DNA from: Zhongshania antarctica
Lineage (GTDB): Bacteria > Pseudomonadota > Gammaproteobacteria > Pseudomonadales > Spongiibacteraceae
Assembly: GCF_014202945.1 (NCBI RefSeq)
Contig: NZ_JACHHW010000004.1
Span: 389,361 to 453,360 of the forward strand
Direction: 5' to 3'
DNA: 64,000 bases
Shown here: positions 51,756 to 60,174 of the stretch, in pieces
How the letters are laid out: each line of letters starts with the position of its first letter
Numbering within the stretch: the stretch's first letter is position 1
The notes under the pieces: generated by a model
The model's input: only the letters and a program-made list of their open reading frames with translations
What the model was told of the DNA's origin: nothing
Databases searched by the model: none
Translations under genes and position numbers: made by a program

Positions 51756-53171
51756 ATGACAACACTTATACAAACTACCGCAGTAAAGCCGCGCACTGCT
51801 CCGCTAGCGCTAGAAGCCGGCTTGATTGCTAAATACAGCACGCAGGGGCCACGTTACACTTCCTACCCCACCGCGTTGCAATTTACTGATCAATTCACCG
51901 CAGACGATTACCAGCGGCACCTATTAAGAGCGCGACCGATTGCGGCCCCTTTGTCGCTATACGTGCACTTACCCTTCTGTCGCTGGCTGTGTTATTACTG
52001 TGGATGCAATAAAATTGTCACCAAAAAGCCCGGCGTAGCGCGGGAATATCTCGATCACCTAGCAATAGAAATTGAATTACTGACAACGCAAATTGGCGCA
52101 ACGCGGCAAGTAACCCAGCTCCATTTTGGCGGCGGCACCCCCACCTATCTAGACGACGCAGAATTAACAGAGTTAGTACATTTACTCGCAAGTCATTTTA
52201 ATTTGGACGCCAATCAAGAACGAGAGTACTCAATCGAAATTGACCCACGCACAGTAAGCCCCGACCGCTTAGCGTTACTGCGCGGCTTGGGCTTTAATCG
52301 TCTAAGTTTTGGCATACAAGACACTGACCCACATGTGCAGCAAGCTATTAACCGAGTGCAGCATACCGAGGAAATTATTGCACTTGTCGGCGCGGCAAGA
52401 GCTTACCGCTTTAACTCCATCAGTTTTGATCTCATCTACGGTTTACCACGACAAAACTGCACGACGCTTAACCACACACTAGATGACGTTATTGCGCTAT
52501 TACCAGATAGAATCGCCTTGTACCACTACGCTCATTTGCCCGCGCGCTTTGCCGCGCAAAAGGCAATAGAGAGGCACAATTTACCCAGCGCCAGTGAAAA
52601 ACTTGCCATGCTCAGCCTAGCGACCACGCGTTTAATCGAGGCTGGCTATGTATACATCGGCATGGACCATTTCGTTCGACCAGAGGATGAACTAGCCCAG
52701 TGCCAAAAAGAGGGGCATTTACAGCGCAATTTTCAGGGCTATTCCAACACCTTAGCGCCGGATGTGCTTGGCATTGGCGTATCTGCCATCAGCGCCATCG
52801 GTGACTGCTATGCCCAAAACAGTCGCGACATTAGTGACTACTATAAGAAATTAGACGCTGGCCAGCTCCCCATCGATAGAGGGCTCATAAAATCAACTGA
52901 GGACCAAATACGGGCTTATGTCATTATGCAACTCGCTTGTAATCTCCGGGTTTCCGCTCAGGCTTTCACCGACAAATTTAGTATATCGCTCTGGGAAAAG
53001 TTCGCCGATGTTCAGCCAAAGCTCGAGGAGATGCAACAAGACGGTATCGTCGTCATCGAACACGACGGCATCACCATTACTGAAACCGGGCGGATGATGC
53101 TGCGCTATGTTTGCATGGTCTTTGACCAATATCTCAACGCACATACCCAGAGCTACTCAAAAACAATTTAA
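51756..53171 (+). CDS. hemN: Oxygen-independent coproporphyrinogen III oxidase
   Basis: This radical-SAM enzyme converts coproporphyrinogen III to protoporphyrinogen IX without O2 in haem synthesis. 471 residues, with the HemN-type cluster motif FCRWLCYYCGCNK (Cys75, 79, 82 and 84) and LHFGGGTPTYL, SIEIDPRTVSPDRL and LSFGIQDTDPHVQQAINRVQ. These are the features of true HemN rather than HemW. The gene follows the hemerythrin gene with a 2-base gap and shares its Anr box. The haem it makes is needed for the cbb3 oxidase encoded downstream. Confidence 0.95.
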   Translation: MTTLIQTTAVKPRTAPLALEAGLIAKYSTQGPRYTSYPTALQFTDQFTADDYQRHLLRARPIAAPLSLYVHLPFCRWLCYYCGCNKIVTKKPGVAREYLDHLAIEIELLTTQIGATRQVTQLHFGGGTPTYLDDAELTELVHLLASHFNLDANQEREYSIEIDPRTVSPDRLALLRGLGFNRLSFGIQDTDPHVQQAINRVQHTEEIIALVGAARAYRFNSISFDLIYGLPRQNCTTLNHTLDDVIALLPDRIALYHYAHLPARFAAQKAIERHNLPSASEKLAMLSLATTRLIEAGYVYIGMDHFVRPEDELAQCQKEGHLQRNFQGYSNTLAPDVLGIGVSAISAIGDCYAQNSRDISDYYKKLDAGQLPIDRGLIKSTEDQIRAYVIMQLACNLRVSAQAFTDKFSISLWEKFADVQPKLEEMQQDGIVVIEHDGITITETGRMMLRYVCMVFDQYLNAHTQSYSKTI

Positions 53172-53317
53172 CAAAGCAAGCCTACCAAAGATTCCCACAC
53201 ATTTAGACTATGACACCTTATTAGTAAGTCATGCCATACACTTGAAATATGACCACAAAATACGTCAGAGTAGGTATCATCTAGTGTAATCAAACACGCT
53301 ATAAGGAAACACCTAGC

Positions 53318-54070
53318 ATGATCGCTGTCAGTGAGCACAACGCACCGTCAGACAAGCACTGTCCGCACAACGCCGCAATCAATTGCGCAAGCTGCCGATT
53401 AAGCGCTATATGCTTACCACTGGCGCTGGCCCAAGACGAAATTGTGCAATTAGATGAAATTGTGCAGCGTGGTCGACCTTTGCAAAAAGGCCAACACCTC
53501 TATCGCGAAAATGACAATTTCACATCGGTTTTCGCCGTGCGCTCCGGCGCAGTGAAAGCCTATAGCATGTCAGATAGTGGCGAAGAGCAAGTAACCGGTT
53601 TTTATCTGCCAGGTGAAATCCTCGGCATGGACGGCATTGGCCACAATCGTTACGCCAGCTCCGCCGTGGCTATGGAGGTATCGGCAATTTGCGAAATCCC
53701 CTTCGCAAATATCGAGGACCTCAGCGGTAAGCTCCCAAATATGCAAAAGCACTTTTTCAAATTGCTTAGCCAAGAAATCGTAGAGGATCAGCGCCATATC
53801 ACGCTCGTCAGCAAACACACTGCTGAGGAACGTTTAGCCTCACTCATCGTGAGTATTTCTGCCCGCAATGCGCGCCGGAATTTATCGCCCTTAAACATTC
53901 GCTTACCTATGTCTCGTACCGACATCGGCAACTTTCTTGGCCTTACCATAGAGACCGTAAGTCGTGTATTCAGTCGCTTTGCAAAACAGGGTTTGATTGA
54001 AGTCGACAAGAAAGAACTTGTCGTGCTCGATATCGATGCGCTAAAAACCATTGCGTCTCTAGGCCACTAA
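53318..54070 (+). CDS. anr: Anaerobic regulator Anr/FNR
   Basis: This oxygen-sensing CRP/FNR-family activator has 250 residues. The cluster ligands are at Cys23, Cys26, Cys32 (NCASCRLSAIC) and Cys125 (VSAICEIPF), each shifted by three from E. coli FNR 20/23/29/122. The cyclic-nucleotide-like beta-roll and HTH with LPMSRTDIGNFLGLTIETVSRVFSRFAKQGLI contain the Glu-Ser/Arg DNA contacts that read TTGAT-N4-ATCAA. It lies between the hemN and yip1/cco genes, both of which carry matching boxes. No such box is seen upstream of its own start. Confidence 0.95.
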   Translation: MIAVSEHNAPSDKHCPHNAAINCASCRLSAICLPLALAQDEIVQLDEIVQRGRPLQKGQHLYRENDNFTSVFAVRSGAVKAYSMSDSGEEQVTGFYLPGEILGMDGIGHNRYASSAVAMEVSAICEIPFANIEDLSGKLPNMQKHFFKLLSQEIVEDQRHITLVSKHTAEERLASLIVSISARNARRNLSPLNIRLPMSRTDIGNFLGLTIETVSRVFSRFAKQGLIEVDKKELVVLDIDALKTIASLGH

Positions 54071-54092
54071 TTTAGCTATATTGAAGTAATAC

Positions 54093-54119
54093 AACGCTCC
54101 TTAAACTCTGCGTTTTTTT
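54093..54119 (+). terminator. Probable terminator after anr
   Basis: AACGC (54093-54097) pairs with GCGTT (54110-54114) and is followed by a run of seven T (54113-54119). The stem is short, so this is moderate evidence. Confidence 0.5.
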
Positions 54120-54198
54120 GCACGCTCTTAATTAGCCAATTTTATATTGGGGTTAAATTTGCCCCAGACTCGCAAATTAACCATAAAGCATAGTTTAG

Positions 54199-54212
54199 TT
54201 GACGTAGATCAA
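54199..54212 (+). promoter_or_regulatory. Anr/FNR box before yip1 and the cbb3 oxidase operon
   Basis: TTGAC-GTAG-ATCAA deviates from TTGAT-N4-ATCAA at one base. It is centred about 50 bases upstream of the yip1 start, and no other box was seen between yip1 and ccoN, so it may control the whole oxidase block. Confidence 0.75.
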
Positions 54213-54255
54213 CTAGCCAGCATTATCGCTTTGCTATCTTGCCGATTATCATTAG

Positions 54256-54888
54256 ATGAGCGCAAGCGAGTACGCCGTGGCTAATTTTGTCAGCAATCCC
54301 TTGGGATTTCTATTTTCACCCCATAAACAGTGGCATGCTGTTGCTCGTGTGCCTACCAACGCACTGCCCAGCAAACTGCTTTATGCCATTGTTCTGGCAA
54401 TTGGACCCTGTCTCGCGTGGTATTACGGTACCACCGTCGTCGGTTGGAGCATCGGCGATGGCGAGCAAGTATTACTTACAACGGCCAGTGCCTTGCGCAT
54501 TGTTATTGCTTTCTATATTGCCATGCTCGGTGCCCTCGCCATTATCGGCTACTTCATTCATTGGATGGCCGAAACCTATGGCAGCGAGTCGACCATGACC
54601 AAAGGCATGGTCGTGGCGAGTTATACCGCCACCCCCCTTTTTATTGCTGGCCTCTCTGGCTTCTTCCCTATTTTTTGGCTAGATATGCTCCTCGGCATCG
54701 CCAGTTTGAGCTGGGCGGTTTACCTACTTTATGTCGGCATTCCCATTGTAATGAATATCCCCACTGAGCGCGGTTTTCTCTACGCCTCTGCGGTGGTCGG
54801 GGTGTGCATGGTGATATTTATGGCGCTTATGGGCGGCGTTGTCATTCTGTGGGAAATGGGATTAGCGCCGGTATTTGTCGACGGTTAA
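54256..54888 (+). CDS. Yip1-family membrane protein
   Basis: This 210-residue membrane protein has about five hydrophobic segments and the Yip1 opening [61 protein letters not shown] (residues ~97-137) is the conserved core. Proteins of this group sit upstream of ccoNOQP in several gammaproteobacteria; their role is not established. The Anr box 44 bases upstream of the start and the direct lead into ccoN suggest that it is expressed with the oxidase. Confidence 0.8.
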   Translation: MSASEYAVANFVSNPLGFLFSPHKQWHAVARVPTNALPSKLLYAIVLAIGPCLAWYYGTTVVGWSIGDGEQVLLTTASALRIVIAFYIAMLGALAIIGYFIHWMAETYGSESTMTKGMVVASYTATPLFIAGLSGFFPIFWLDMLLGIASLSWAVYLLYVGIPIVMNIPTERGFLYASAVVGVCMVIFMALMGGVVILWEMGLAPVFVDG

Positions 54889-54994
54889 GCCTGCAAAGCT
54901 GAACGTTGCAAGCGCAGAACGCGCTAAGTCGTCTCCAATAAATCGCGGCGGTATAGGTCGCAAAAATATATATTTTACTTTCAAAGGAATCCAA

Positions 54995-56428
54995 ATGGAC
55001 TCGCAAACCCAGCAACCTCTATACGACTACCGCGCGGTGAAAATGTTTACCGTTATGGCTGTTGTCTGGGGCATTGTCGGCATGTCTGTCGGGGTGCTGA
55101 TTGCGGCCCAGCTGATCTGGCCGGTACTCAATTTTGACACTCCTTGGCTTAGCTTCGGCCGGCTTCGACCCTTGCACACCAACGCAGTAATCTTTGCCTT
55201 TGGCGGTTGTGCGTTAATGGGTTCGTCTTTCTATGTGGTGCAGCGCACCTGTCAAGCCCGTCTCGCTGGCGGTCCACTGATCCCATTTGTATTTTGGGGC
55301 TGGCAGTTGGTTATTGTGCTGGCGGCCATAACCTTACCAATGGGTTATACCAGTACAAAAGAATATGCGGAATTAGAATGGCCAATTGATATTCTGATCA
55401 CCCTCGTTTGGGTGGCCTATGCCATTGTCTTTTTTGGCACCATCATGAAAAGGCGGATGTCGCACATCTATGTGGCCAACTGGTTTTACGGTGCGTTTAT
55501 CATCACCGTGGCCGTACTGCACATTGTGAACAGCCTAGCGGTACCGGTTAGCTTGACCAAATCCTATTCCATATACTCCGGCGCAGTAGATGCCATGGTG
55601 CAATGGTGGTATGGGCATAACGCTGTCGGCTTTTATTTGACGGCGGGCTTCTTGGGAATGATGTACTACTTCGTTCCTAAGCAGGCTGGTCGGCCCGTGT
55701 ACTCCTACCGTTTATCAATCGTTCACTTTTGGGCGCTGGTGTCTGTGTACATCTGGGCTGGCCCACATCATTTGCACTACACCGCACTACCTGACTGGGC
55801 GCAAAGCCTAGGCATGGTAATGTCATTGATTCTGCTAGCGCCTTCTTGGGGCGGCATGATCAACGGCATGATGACCTTGTCTGGCGCTTGGCATAAATTG
55901 CGCACTGATCCGATTTTGCGATTCTTAGTAGTGTCACTGTCCTTCTATGGCATGTCGACTTTTGAAGGGCCAATGATGGCGATTAAAACCGTCAATTCAC
56001 TTTCTCACTACACCGATTGGACGATTGGTCACGTGCATTCAGGTGCGCTTGGCTGGGTGGCGATGATCTCCATCGGGACCATTTATCACCTGATCCCGGT
56101 GTTGTTCGAAAAAGAAAAAATGCACAGCATTCCGGCGATTAATTTGCACTTTTGGCTATCGACCATTGGCACAGTTCTGTATATCGCTTCCATGTGGGTT
56201 AACGGCATTGTTCAGGGGTTAATGTGGCGCGCCTACAACAGTGACGGCAGCCTGACTTACAGCTTTGCAGAATCAGTGGTTGCGAGTCATCCCGGCTACA
56301 TTGTTCGCTTTATCGGCGGCAGTATCTTCCTGTTCGGCATGCTGGTGATGGCATGGAATGTTTGGCAGACCATTCGCAACGGCGAAGAACTGGCAGCGGC
56401 TAGCAGCCCAGCGGAGGTAGCGGCATGA
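54995..56428 (+). CDS. ccoN: cbb3-type cytochrome c oxidase subunit I
   Basis: This is the catalytic haem-copper subunit of the high-affinity terminal oxidase. From ATG 54995 ([16 protein letters not shown]; ribosome-binding site AAAGGA) it has 477 residues and 12 membrane helices. Haem and copper ligands are seen in [14 protein letters not shown] (low-spin haem His), [13 protein letters not shown] (CuB His and the cross-linked-Tyr region), [13 protein letters not shown] (CuB His pair) and [14 protein letters not shown] (haem His). A longer in-frame GTG start at 54875 would overlap yip1. It overlaps ccoO by 4 bases. Confidence 0.97.
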   Translation: MDSQTQQPLYDYRAVKMFTVMAVVWGIVGMSVGVLIAAQLIWPVLNFDTPWLSFGRLRPLHTNAVIFAFGGCALMGSSFYVVQRTCQARLAGGPLIPFVFWGWQLVIVLAAITLPMGYTSTKEYAELEWPIDILITLVWVAYAIVFFGTIMKRRMSHIYVANWFYGAFIITVAVLHIVNSLAVPVSLTKSYSIYSGAVDAMVQWWYGHNAVGFYLTAGFLGMMYYFVPKQAGRPVYSYRLSIVHFWALVSVYIWAGPHHLHYTALPDWAQSLGMVMSLILLAPSWGGMINGMMTLSGAWHKLRTDPILRFLVVSLSFYGMSTFEGPMMAIKTVNSLSHYTDWTIGHVHSGALGWVAMISIGTIYHLIPVLFEKEKMHSIPAINLHFWLSTIGTVLYIASMWVNGIVQGLMWRAYNSDGSLTYSFAESVVASHPGYIVRFIGGSIFLFGMLVMAWNVWQTIRNGEELAAASSPAEVAA

Positions 56429-57033
56429 ATCACGATCTCGTTGAAAAAAATATCGGACTAATGATTATTTTCATAATCATTGCCATTAGCTTTGGCGCCT
56501 TAGTTGAAATTGTACCCTTAGCGTTTCAAAAAGAGACCACCGAACCAATTAAGGGTTTAAAGCCGCTTAACGCTATGCAGTTAACAGGTCGCGATATTTA
56601 TATACGTGAAGGCTGCCATGTATGTCATTCACAAATGATTCGCCCGCTTCGCTCGGAAACGGAGCGCTACGGCCATTATTCTGTGGCTGGTGAAAGTGTT
56701 TATGAACACCCCTTTCTGTGGGGCTCTAAACGCACTGGGCCAGATTTAGCACGTGTCGGCGAACGCTATAGCGACGAATGGCATCGAGCCCATCTGTTCG
56801 ACCCCCGCGCGGTGGTTCCGGAGTCGATCATGCCCGCCTACCCCTGGTTATTTAACAATGACATTGACGGCGATATGGTCGGCAGGAATATGGCAGCGTT
56901 ACGTAAAGTCGGCGTGCCCTATACCGACGCCGACATCGCGGGTGCCGCAGAGCAAGTGGCGGGTAAAAAAGAAATTGATGCCATGGTGGCCTACTTGCAG
57001 CAGCTCGGCACGCTGCTCAAGTACAAGCGCTAG
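56425..57033 (+). CDS. ccoO: cbb3-type cytochrome c oxidase subunit II
   Basis: This membrane-anchored monohaem cytochrome c subunit has 202 residues. A single N-terminal membrane segment (about 10-32) precedes the haem motif REGCHVCHS (Cys64, Cys67, His68) and the distal Met region SIMPAYPWL. It passes electrons from CcoP towards CcoN. It overlaps ccoN by 4 bases and is followed by ccoQ after 16 bases. Confidence 0.97.
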   Translation: MNHDLVEKNIGLMIIFIIIAISFGALVEIVPLAFQKETTEPIKGLKPLNAMQLTGRDIYIREGCHVCHSQMIRPLRSETERYGHYSVAGESVYEHPFLWGSKRTGPDLARVGERYSDEWHRAHLFDPRAVVPESIMPAYPWLFNNDIDGDMVGRNMAALRKVGVPYTDADIAGAAEQVAGKKEIDAMVAYLQQLGTLLKYKR

Positions 57034-57049
57034 GCGAAGGACGGAAACC

Positions 57050-57241
57050 ATGGATCAAGACAACCTAAGAGCAATAGCAACCCTGTTAGTATTTATTACG
57101 TTTATAAGCCTCAGCGTTAGTGTTTTCCGCAAGAGCCGTAAAAGCTATTTCGAAGATGCAGCCCTGCTGCCGTTTGCCGACGACGACATCAGCCGCAAAC
57201 GCAAATCTGACGCAAAAGATGTGGAGAGCCACAATGAGTAG
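57050..57241 (+). CDS. ccoQ: cbb3-type oxidase subunit CcoQ/FixQ
   Basis: This is a 63-residue single-helix accessory subunit, with the membrane segment at about 6-26 (LRAIATLLVFITFISLSVSV) and a charged tail with SYFEDAALLPFADDD, the typical CcoQ ending. The start at 57050 is preceded by ACGGAAACC. It overlaps ccoP by 8 bases. The protein stabilises the oxidase complex in other bacteria. Confidence 0.92.
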   Translation: MDQDNLRAIATLLVFITFISLSVSVFRKSRKSYFEDAALLPFADDDISRKRKSDAKDVESHNE

Positions 57242-58127
57242 TTTTTGGAGTATGTGGATCGTCGTCCTAACGACCATCTCTATCGTCCTTATTACCTGGT
57301 TACTTTTTAGCAACCGAAAGATTAAAAGTACAAAAGCGAACCAAACCACTGGGCACGTCTACGACGGCATAGAAGAATACGACAACCCGCTTCCGTCTTG
57401 GTGGTTCAAGATGTTTGTCGCCAGTATTGTATTCGCCATCGGGTATTTGATTGCGTATCCCGGCATGGGGAATTTCCCAGGCCTACTTAACTGGACATCC
57501 GTAGGCAAATGGGAAAACGAAGTTCAGCAAGCTGAACAGGCAACCGAGTCGCTTTATCAAGACTTTATGAACAAAGATATTCCTGCGCTGGCCCAGGACA
57601 AAAAAGCCATGCGCCTCGGAAAGCGGATCTTCGCCAACAACTGTGCAATTTGCCATGGCGTTAACGCTGAAGGCTCATATGGTTTCCCTAACCTCAGCGA
57701 TCATGATTGGCTATACGGCGGCTCGCCCGAGCAGATACGCACGTCAATTACCAATGGACGCAGCGGCAGCATGCCTGCTTGGGGGAGTATGCTCGGCCAT
57801 GATGGTCTGGCTGCCATGACTGATTATGTTGTTAACTTGAGCAAGGCGACAACCGCAGATGACAACCCCGCCGCCAAGCAATTTGCGATGATGTGTTCAG
57901 CGTGCCATGGCGCAGATGGCAGCGGCAATCAAATGATGGGCGCAGCAAATCTCCGTGACAATATTTGGCTATATGGTGGTGACGCCGGTCGTATAAAACA
58001 AAGCATCGCCAAAGGTCGCAACGGACAAATGCCGGCCCATCACGACAAACTCAGCGAAGAGAAGATATATCTACTGACAGCCTACGTCTACCAATTGTCG
58101 TCGGCTGAAAATACGAACAAACCTTGA
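57234..58127 (+). CDS. ccoP: cbb3-type cytochrome c oxidase subunit III (dihaem)
   Basis: This 297-residue dihaem cytochrome c has two N-terminal membrane segments (about 7-27 and 57-76) and the two haem motifs CAICHG (Cys137-His141) and CSACHG (Cys221-His225), each followed by a Met-containing loop (SMPAWG, QMPAHH). It receives electrons from soluble cytochromes. The start overlaps ccoQ by 8 bases. The ordering N-O-Q-P is canonical. Confidence 0.97.
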   Translation: MSSFWSMWIVVLTTISIVLITWLLFSNRKIKSTKANQTTGHVYDGIEEYDNPLPSWWFKMFVASIVFAIGYLIAYPGMGNFPGLLNWTSVGKWENEVQQAEQATESLYQDFMNKDIPALAQDKKAMRLGKRIFANNCAICHGVNAEGSYGFPNLSDHDWLYGGSPEQIRTSITNGRSGSMPAWGSMLGHDGLAAMTDYVVNLSKATTADDNPAAKQFAMMCSACHGADGSGNQMMGAANLRDNIWLYGGDAGRIKQSIAKGRNGQMPAHHDKLSEEKIYLLTAYVYQLSSAENTNKP

Positions 58128-58152
58128 AAGCAGCGATGGAGCCATTAATAGC

Positions 58153-59610
58153 ATGAGTGCTGAATCGGCCGGTTCGCAAAGCAGTGGGAACCCAGTAGGC
58201 GTCGACCCTGATCGCATTCCGGTCGAGGAATTTGTTCCTGCAGAAGTTGCGGAACTCGACCTGTATCAAAAGCGAGAGAAAATATACACCCGAAAGATCG
58301 AGGGCTTTTTTCAACGCATTCGTACCTTAACCGGATGGCCGCTGTTAATGGGGTATTTCCTGTTACCGTGGTTACAATGGGATGACCGGCAAGCCGTTCT
58401 GTTTGACCTGCCCGCCCGTCAATTCCATGTGCTCGGCATCACCTTCTGGCCGCAAGATCTAAGCATGCTCGCATGGGTGCTGATCATTGCGGCGTTTATG
58501 CTATTTGCGGTAACCAATTTTGCTGGCCGGGTATGGTGTGGTTTCAGCTGTCCGCAAACGGTGTGGACCAGCATTTTCATGTGGATTGAACAAAAAGTTG
58601 AGGGAAGCCGTAATCAGCGTATCAAGTTAGATGCTGCGCCCTATACCGCGAGCAAGTTTGCCAAAAAATTCGTCAAACACAGCATGTGGCTTGCGGTGGC
58701 TTTTTATACCGGCTTTACTTTCGTCGGCTATTTCACGCCAATTTTGGATCTTAGCTACGACTTTTTTACGTTCAGCGTAAACCTCTGGGCAGCTTTTTGG
58801 ATCGGCTTTTTTACCTTAGCGACCTACGGTAACGCCGGCTATTTGCGCGAACAGGTTTGCCTGTATATGTGCCCTTACGCGCGTTTTCAATCGGCAATGT
58901 TTGACCCAAACACCTTAATCATTTCCTACGACCCAAAACGCGGTGAACAACGCGGTTCGCGCAAACGAAATGAAAAGTCAGCCGATGTTGGCTTAGGTGA
59001 CTGCATTGACTGTCAGCTCTGCGTTCAGGTTTGCCCAACCGGAATCGATATTCGTGACGGCCTGCAATATCAGTGTATCGGCTGCGCCCTGTGCGTTGAT
59101 GCCTGTGACTCTGTTATGGAAAAAATGGACTATCCCAAAGGTTTAATAAGCTATACCACTGAAAACGCGTTAAATGGCCAGCCTTCTCAGATTTTTAGAC
59201 CACGACTGTTAGCCTATATCCTCGCTGTTGTGGTGATGTGCGGTTTATTAGCCTACCGCATAATCGATCGTGAAACGATTGAGGTCAGTGTGCTAAGGGA
59301 TCGCCAAGCGCTGTACTATCAAAGCGAGCAAGGCGCCATCGACAATCGCTTCACGCTGAAAGTCGCAAATAAAACACAAGCGAATCACCGCTACCAACTG
59401 TCTGTGTCTGCCCCCTACCCGGTCGACATCATTGGTTCGGTAGAATTTCAAATACTCAGTGGCGAGGTCGTTGATATTCCCATAACCCTACGTCTTAACG
59501 CCCAGCAGCAGGTTCACGGTTTTTTTAATATTGAATTTCGCGCCCAGCGATTAGATGCCGAGAATGACATTGTTAGCCATGAAAGTCGCTTTTTTGCGCC
59601 TGCCGAGTAA
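58153..59610 (+). CDS. ccoG: Cytochrome c oxidase accessory protein CcoG (FixG/RdxA)
   Basis: This 485-residue ferredoxin-like membrane protein is needed for cbb3 oxidase assembly, where it reduces copper. It has several membrane helices, GRVWCGFSCPQTVW and YLREQVCLYMCPYARFQ, and the two 4Fe-4S clusters in GLGDCIDCQLCVQVCPTGIDIRDGLQYQCIGCALCVDACDSVM. An Ig-like C-terminal domain follows (SAPYPVDIIGSVEFQILSGEV). It starts about 25 bases after ccoP. Confidence 0.95.
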   Translation: MSAESAGSQSSGNPVGVDPDRIPVEEFVPAEVAELDLYQKREKIYTRKIEGFFQRIRTLTGWPLLMGYFLLPWLQWDDRQAVLFDLPARQFHVLGITFWPQDLSMLAWVLIIAAFMLFAVTNFAGRVWCGFSCPQTVWTSIFMWIEQKVEGSRNQRIKLDAAPYTASKFAKKFVKHSMWLAVAFYTGFTFVGYFTPILDLSYDFFTFSVNLWAAFWIGFFTLATYGNAGYLREQVCLYMCPYARFQSAMFDPNTLIISYDPKRGEQRGSRKRNEKSADVGLGDCIDCQLCVQVCPTGIDIRDGLQYQCIGCALCVDACDSVMEKMDYPKGLISYTTENALNGQPSQIFRPRLLAYILAVVVMCGLLAYRIIDRETIEVSVLRDRQALYYQSEQGAIDNRFTLKVANKTQANHRYQLSVSAPYPVDIIGSVEFQILSGEVVDIPITLRLNAQQQVHGFFNIEFRAQRLDAENDIVSHESRFFAPAE

Positions 59611-59616
59611 TCCACC

Positions 59617-60174
59617 ATGACAGCGAATGTATCTATGCAGATCAAACACGGCGCGTCAGAAAAATGGTATCGACAATTCTGGCCTTGGTTTTTAATTGTA
59701 TTACCTGGCACCGTCGTCATTGCCAGCATCATCACCTTGGTCATTGCAATTATCCACAGCGACAACTTGGTGCGCGACGACTATTACAAAGACGGCTTGG
59801 CGATAAATCGCTATCTTGAGCAAGACGCATTTGCGAGCCAGATGCAGCTCAGTGCTGGCGGGCAGCTAACTAACGGCGATATCGAAATTACACTCAAGGG
59901 CACCGCCCTCACCGAATACAATCAACTGCTTCTGTTGTGGCAACACCCGACAAGTGAAGAGTTGGACTTCCAAACGGTTCTTATCAACGACGGCGAAAAC
60001 CATTACAGCGCGCAACTCACCCAGAGTATTACAGGGCGCTGGTATCTTACATTAGCGTCATTCAACAACAATGAAGCGAGTCGCTGGCGTCTAAAAACTG
60101 AGTTTGACACTGACCACACTCAGCAATTTGTCATGGACGATCAGGCCAACAATCAAGGCGCGAAGACGCCATGA
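59617..60174 (+). CDS. ccoH: cbb3 oxidase assembly protein CcoH/FixH
   Basis: This 185-residue FixH-family protein has one membrane segment (about 23-47, FWPWFLIVLPGTVVIASIITLVIAI) and a periplasmic domain with the family motif VRDDYYKDGLAINRYLEQDAFA. Exact job unknown; required for cbb3 biogenesis elsewhere. It lies six bases after ccoG and overlaps ccoI by 4 bases. Confidence 0.92.
   Translation: MTANVSMQIKHGASEKWYRQFWPWFLIVLPGTVVIASIITLVIAIIHSDNLVRDDYYKDGLAINRYLEQDAFASQMQLSAGGQLTNGDIEITLKGTALTEYNQLLLLWQHPTSEELDFQTVLINDGENHYSAQLTQSITGRWYLTLASFNNNEASRWRLKTEFDTDHTQQFVMDDQANNQGAKTP

Noticed and set aside
54875..54994. Longer GTG start for ccoN
   Set aside because: It overlaps yip1 and would add 40 residues with no counterpart in CcoN; the ATG at 54995 has a good ribosome-binding site.
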